Positions 61,045-64,000 of a DNA stretch of 64,000 nucleotides are shown in pieces. This stretch comes from Camillea tinctor (taxonomy: Eukaryota; Ascomycota; Sordariomycetes; Xylariales; Xylariaceae): NCBI GenBank assembly GCA_022578605.1, contig MU394114.1:63165-127164 (forward strand), written 5' to 3'. The notes beneath the pieces were generated by a model. The model made no database searches. It was not told the origin of the DNA and worked only from the letters and a program-made list of their open reading frames with translations. The position numbers were made by a program, and so were the translations under genes. Positions within the stretch are counted from its first letter, which is position 1. Each line of letters starts with the position of its first letter.

Positions 61045-62543
61045 CTAGTTCCAGCCCTGCATACTTATCTCCATCTTAACCTTTCCTTTGATTGGTTGCG
61101 TTACGTCCAGTAGATACTTCAGTGTTTCCTTGTCGCACCCTTCCACTCGTAATGATACACTCGCAACCGGGATCCCGCCACTCAGAGAGTCCCGATGTGT
61201 GCCAGCTGAGCTAGCTCCTTCGCTCCCGGACGTTAAATCTGACAGTCCGGCACAGTCTAGTGAGAGATCTAACCCCGGCTCATGGAACGGTATCGACTCT
61301 TCTAGAGCACCGGAACCTTCCCCCACGGCGATGCCAAGATCTACCCCCCCGAACGGGTTGAAGCTACTCGTGCTCGCTGCATCCATGCTCATTCCTTCGC
61401 TGTGCATCATCTGCCCTGGTCCCGATGTAACCACCGAATGCCTCGACTGCGACGGGTTGGCTGATGGCGAGAACGGCAACAGGAACTCATCTGTAAAATC
61501 CGTGTTGGGAGAGGTGCTCGACGTAGCGTAAGCAATATGGCCCCCATCGTCTTGTTTAGGTAGAGGTGTGTCAAGGGAGACTTCTGTCAGGCTATGTGCG
61601 TCCTGATCGAAAATCCACTGGCATAGTGACTGGTCCGTCGTCTCTGTGTTCTCGCAAAAGCTGTCCATTTCCATGTTGGTGGGCATACACGGCGTCTGCG
61701 CCAAATCGAAATTCTCACCAGTTGATGATGAGCCCGGAGATGGACAGATGCTCTCTGTATAATCCGCTTTTCTCGTAAGAATTGTATACCTATGCGACAT
61801 GAGCTCTCATGGAAATATCAATAGGTAAATTGGGCAGGCAATATCATTTACCTATTCTTTAGATCGTTCCTTGACCGTGTAGCGTAGTACTTTTCTTGGA
61901 TTTTTTTCCACCGCCGTCCATATCGCTTCACGGTTTTGAGCAGCCGCTCATCCTAAAGGGGCGGGCCATTAGATCTATACATTATGAGAATGGCATTAAC
62001 ACACATACCTCTTCGTTTGTCCAGTTGCCATGTTCCAGCTTCGGATCTAAACTATGCTGCCATCGCTTGGCACACTCTGTTCACACATGTTAGTATCCAT
62101 TGGAGTGAAGGAATAGAGGGGAGCTTACGATCTGCGGAGCGAGAGCCAACTTCGCTCGCTACTAATGTCCACCTAAACTATTGTTTAACACAACGAGGTT
62201 TTACGCTGTAGCGGCAAATATCATACCTTTGGCCATGTTTGGCCATGGCATCTAGCAAGCGTCGGTCCTCATCCTCTTTCCAGGGCCCCTTTTTCAGCCC
62301 TCCACACACTTGGTTCACCCACCTCTTCCGACAATCCTTGTTCGTCCGTTTTGGCAGGCTGCGAGCAACGAGATTCCAATCCTTTATGCTCCCAGAATCG
62401 ACTGTTGGTTGCAGAAGATGATCAGCAAGATGAGTCGCACATTGAGCTTCGGTATTCCTACATTGTTTCATAACCTCTTCGTAGAGTATAGAATCTTCCT
62501 CCTCGGTCCATCTCTTGGGTGATTTCCGTGCGGAGGGGCTCAT
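61045..62543 (-). CDS. Three-repeat MYB transcription factor (5 exons, 424 aa)
   Basis: Exons: 62543-62227, 62172-62129, 62076-62009, 61952-61852, 61789-61045; 424 residues. Three MYB repeats occupy the first 182 residues. R1 (10-78) has Trp12, Trp56 and Trp75, with an insertion of about 24 residues between the first two. R2 (85-130) has Trp88, Trp107 and Trp126 at canonical spacing. R3 (136-182) has Trp139, Trp158 and a Tyr178 in the third position. The remaining 240 residues are Ser/Asp/Pro-rich without a known domain, typical of an activation region. It is a nuclear DNA-binding protein at the cluster edge and the only regulator there; control of the NR-PKS cluster is inferred. Splice sites in the MYB region were fixed by the conserved repeat text. 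Confidence 0.9.
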
Positions 62544-64000
62544 AATATTGAGTTTGTTCTTGCCAGTTGCTTTTTTAACCCGGGCTCGTAACTGTAGAGG
62601 GTTTCCGATTACCTCAGGATATATATATCCGGAATATTTGTCCCACGCGTCGTCAGGAATTTGATAACGAACTCCTTATCATAAAGCTGCAATCAGCAAA
62701 TATGTTTGCCTTAGGGAATGCCCGCGCCGGAAAAGATACTCCAACAACTGTAACGAAGCAGATATATATGTCTTATCAACCGCATGCTATAACAGCATTA
62801 GACCATGAATCAATATGATCGATGCGTGAGAAAAGTCATTGACAACCTTTGTATATATTCCCCGGTGCCTCCCGAAAGCCACAATAACCTTAAGTACACC
62901 GGTTGTGCAGCAATATGCATGTGAGGGTAAACAGCGTTCGGTAACTGTAGTTGCGAGGATAAGAGTAGGAGGTACGGTATCTAGGTAGGCCTTTATGTCA
63001 TGCCAAAACCGGCGTTGTAGAGCGACAGAGACCAGGGTGGCACGGCCGATGCAGCCTACTATGTAATTCTAGGATAATATGTGCTCCCTCGATGAGACAA
63101 AATATTCCACCCGAAGCTCCGATCGCTCTTTGCGTAAGATGATGATTAATACCTAGACCGAAACGTCTCCACGTTTTTTTCCCCTAAGGCAGTCTACATA
63201 CAGCGATACGGATTATGGGTATGGGGAACGACCAAGAATGGCCACACGGGGGCACAGTTAAATAATTTGCATCTAGCCGCGGTAACATCATTTCTTTGAT
63301 CGAGACGTAAGCTGCCAGATAATAACCTCACAGTATCAGGGGCCCTCTACTGCATCAGAGTGCGCAACTATTTCTGTACTAGTCCGCACACTAAGGGATT
63401 CTATCTAAGAAACAAAGTCCTGTACATTAATCACGACTGCACTGGCATTATCAGACAGGTCGACTCGGTACTCCGGTCCTAGCAGTACCGTATCTAGGCA
63501 GGCTAGGATTATATCACACATATTGTATGTGTAGAGCTGTTATTTGAGGACGAATTGTGAATCTAAGCCCACCTAATTGCAGGGGGGGGGTGCGGTTGAT
63601 AAGTAGTAAAGTACCAGTATAGAATGCGTCTCACACCCGCGGACATTCACATTTATCCCCACTAAAAAAAGTATGGCTTCATATTCAGATTCACGACCTA
63701 TAAGAGTAGGATTTAGGTAGGGCGTTGCCGTTGCACTTGCTTCTGGAGAGAAACATAATAATGCTGCGTAGCCAGAATGTCACGCCCGCGATGAGAATCC
63801 TGTAAGCACTTGTTGCGCAGAGAATAGGACGGTATGTGCCACGATCGTGCGGTGCCACCGAAAGTACAGAACCTCCGACAAGCCGAGAGGATGATCTCTG
63901 CAGGCATTGTCTCGGCACCGAGTTCCTCCGCAACAGTAGTAGGGATATAGATATCTAGATACGGCTAAGCTTAATGTTAATGATCTCCAGGGACGAAGTA
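62544..64000. other. Right-end intergenic region upstream of the MYB gene
   Basis: No gene is supported up to the window end. The first 500 bp should hold the MYB promoter. TACTCCGGTCC lies at 63469-63479, and a G8 run near 63584. A short minus-strand frame at 63691-63933 has no recognisable content. The next gene to the right is outside the window. Confidence 0.5.
63469..63479 (+). promoter_or_regulatory. Shared cluster motif TACTCCGGTCC, copy 3
   Basis: An exact 11-bp copy lying 926 bp upstream of the MYB start. It could serve the MYB gene or a gene beyond the right edge of the window. Confidence 0.5.

Noticed and set aside
2246..62543. A single supercluster joining the PKS-NRPS and the NR-PKS
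   Set aside because: More than 20 kb of housekeeping genes lie between them, and the shared 11-bp motif is absent from the PKS-NRPS side.
1..64000. CRISPR arrays, prokaryotic operons or intact transposons
   Set aside because: No regularly spaced repeats, no transposase or reverse transcriptase frames, and intron-rich eukaryotic genes throughout.

Overview
The window is nuclear DNA of a filamentous ascomycete (Pezizomycotina, probably a Sordariomycete). The support is short spliceosomal introns (mostly 50-90 nt, GTAAGT-like donors, CTAAC-type branch sites), CT-rich leaders, genes on both strands without operons, and fungal families such as Zn2Cys6 factors, FEX-type fluoride exporters, a PKS-NRPS hybrid and a SAT-containing non-reducing PKS. 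The species assignment is inference only. Splice models were built by hand; every multi-exon model below keeps an open frame with a total coding length divisible by three.

Left part (1-20 kb): a small predicted secreted protein, a Zn2Cys6 transcription factor, about 3.6 kb without a recognisable gene, then a 14-exon, 3,982-residue highly reducing PKS-NRPS (KS-AT-DH-cMeT-ER0-KR-ACP-C-A-T-R). No trans-acting enoyl reductase, hydrolase, P450 or transporter sits beside it, so it is a minimal or orphan locus with perhaps only the Zn2Cys6 factor as partner.

Middle part (20-41 kb): housekeeping genes. These are a two-domain fluoride exporter (FEX/CrcB), an uracil phosphoribosyltransferase-type enzyme, a CobW/COG0523 GTPase, a D-2-hydroxyacid dehydrogenase, an FAD-dependent dehydrogenase, an F-box/LRR protein, the Rad9 checkpoint clamp subunit, an RCC1-repeat protein and prephenate dehydrogenase (TYR1).

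Right part (41.8-62.5 kb): a second biosynthetic cluster. It has an NR-PKS (SAT-KS-MAT-PT-ACP-ACP-TE), a divergently transcribed NRPS-like carboxylate reductase (A-T-R), a phenol-hydroxylase-type FAD monooxygenase divergent from an O-methyltransferase, and a three-repeat MYB factor. The likely logic is that the PKS makes and releases an aromatic acid, the A-T-R enzyme reduces it to an aryl aldehyde, the flavoenzyme hydroxylates the ring and the methyltransferase caps a phenol. An 11-bp sequence, TACTCCGGTCC, occurs once in each of the two divergent promoters and once upstream of the MYB gene. It is the best candidate here for an undescribed regulatory element tying the cluster together. A 2.3-kb AT-rich gene-free island splits this cluster.
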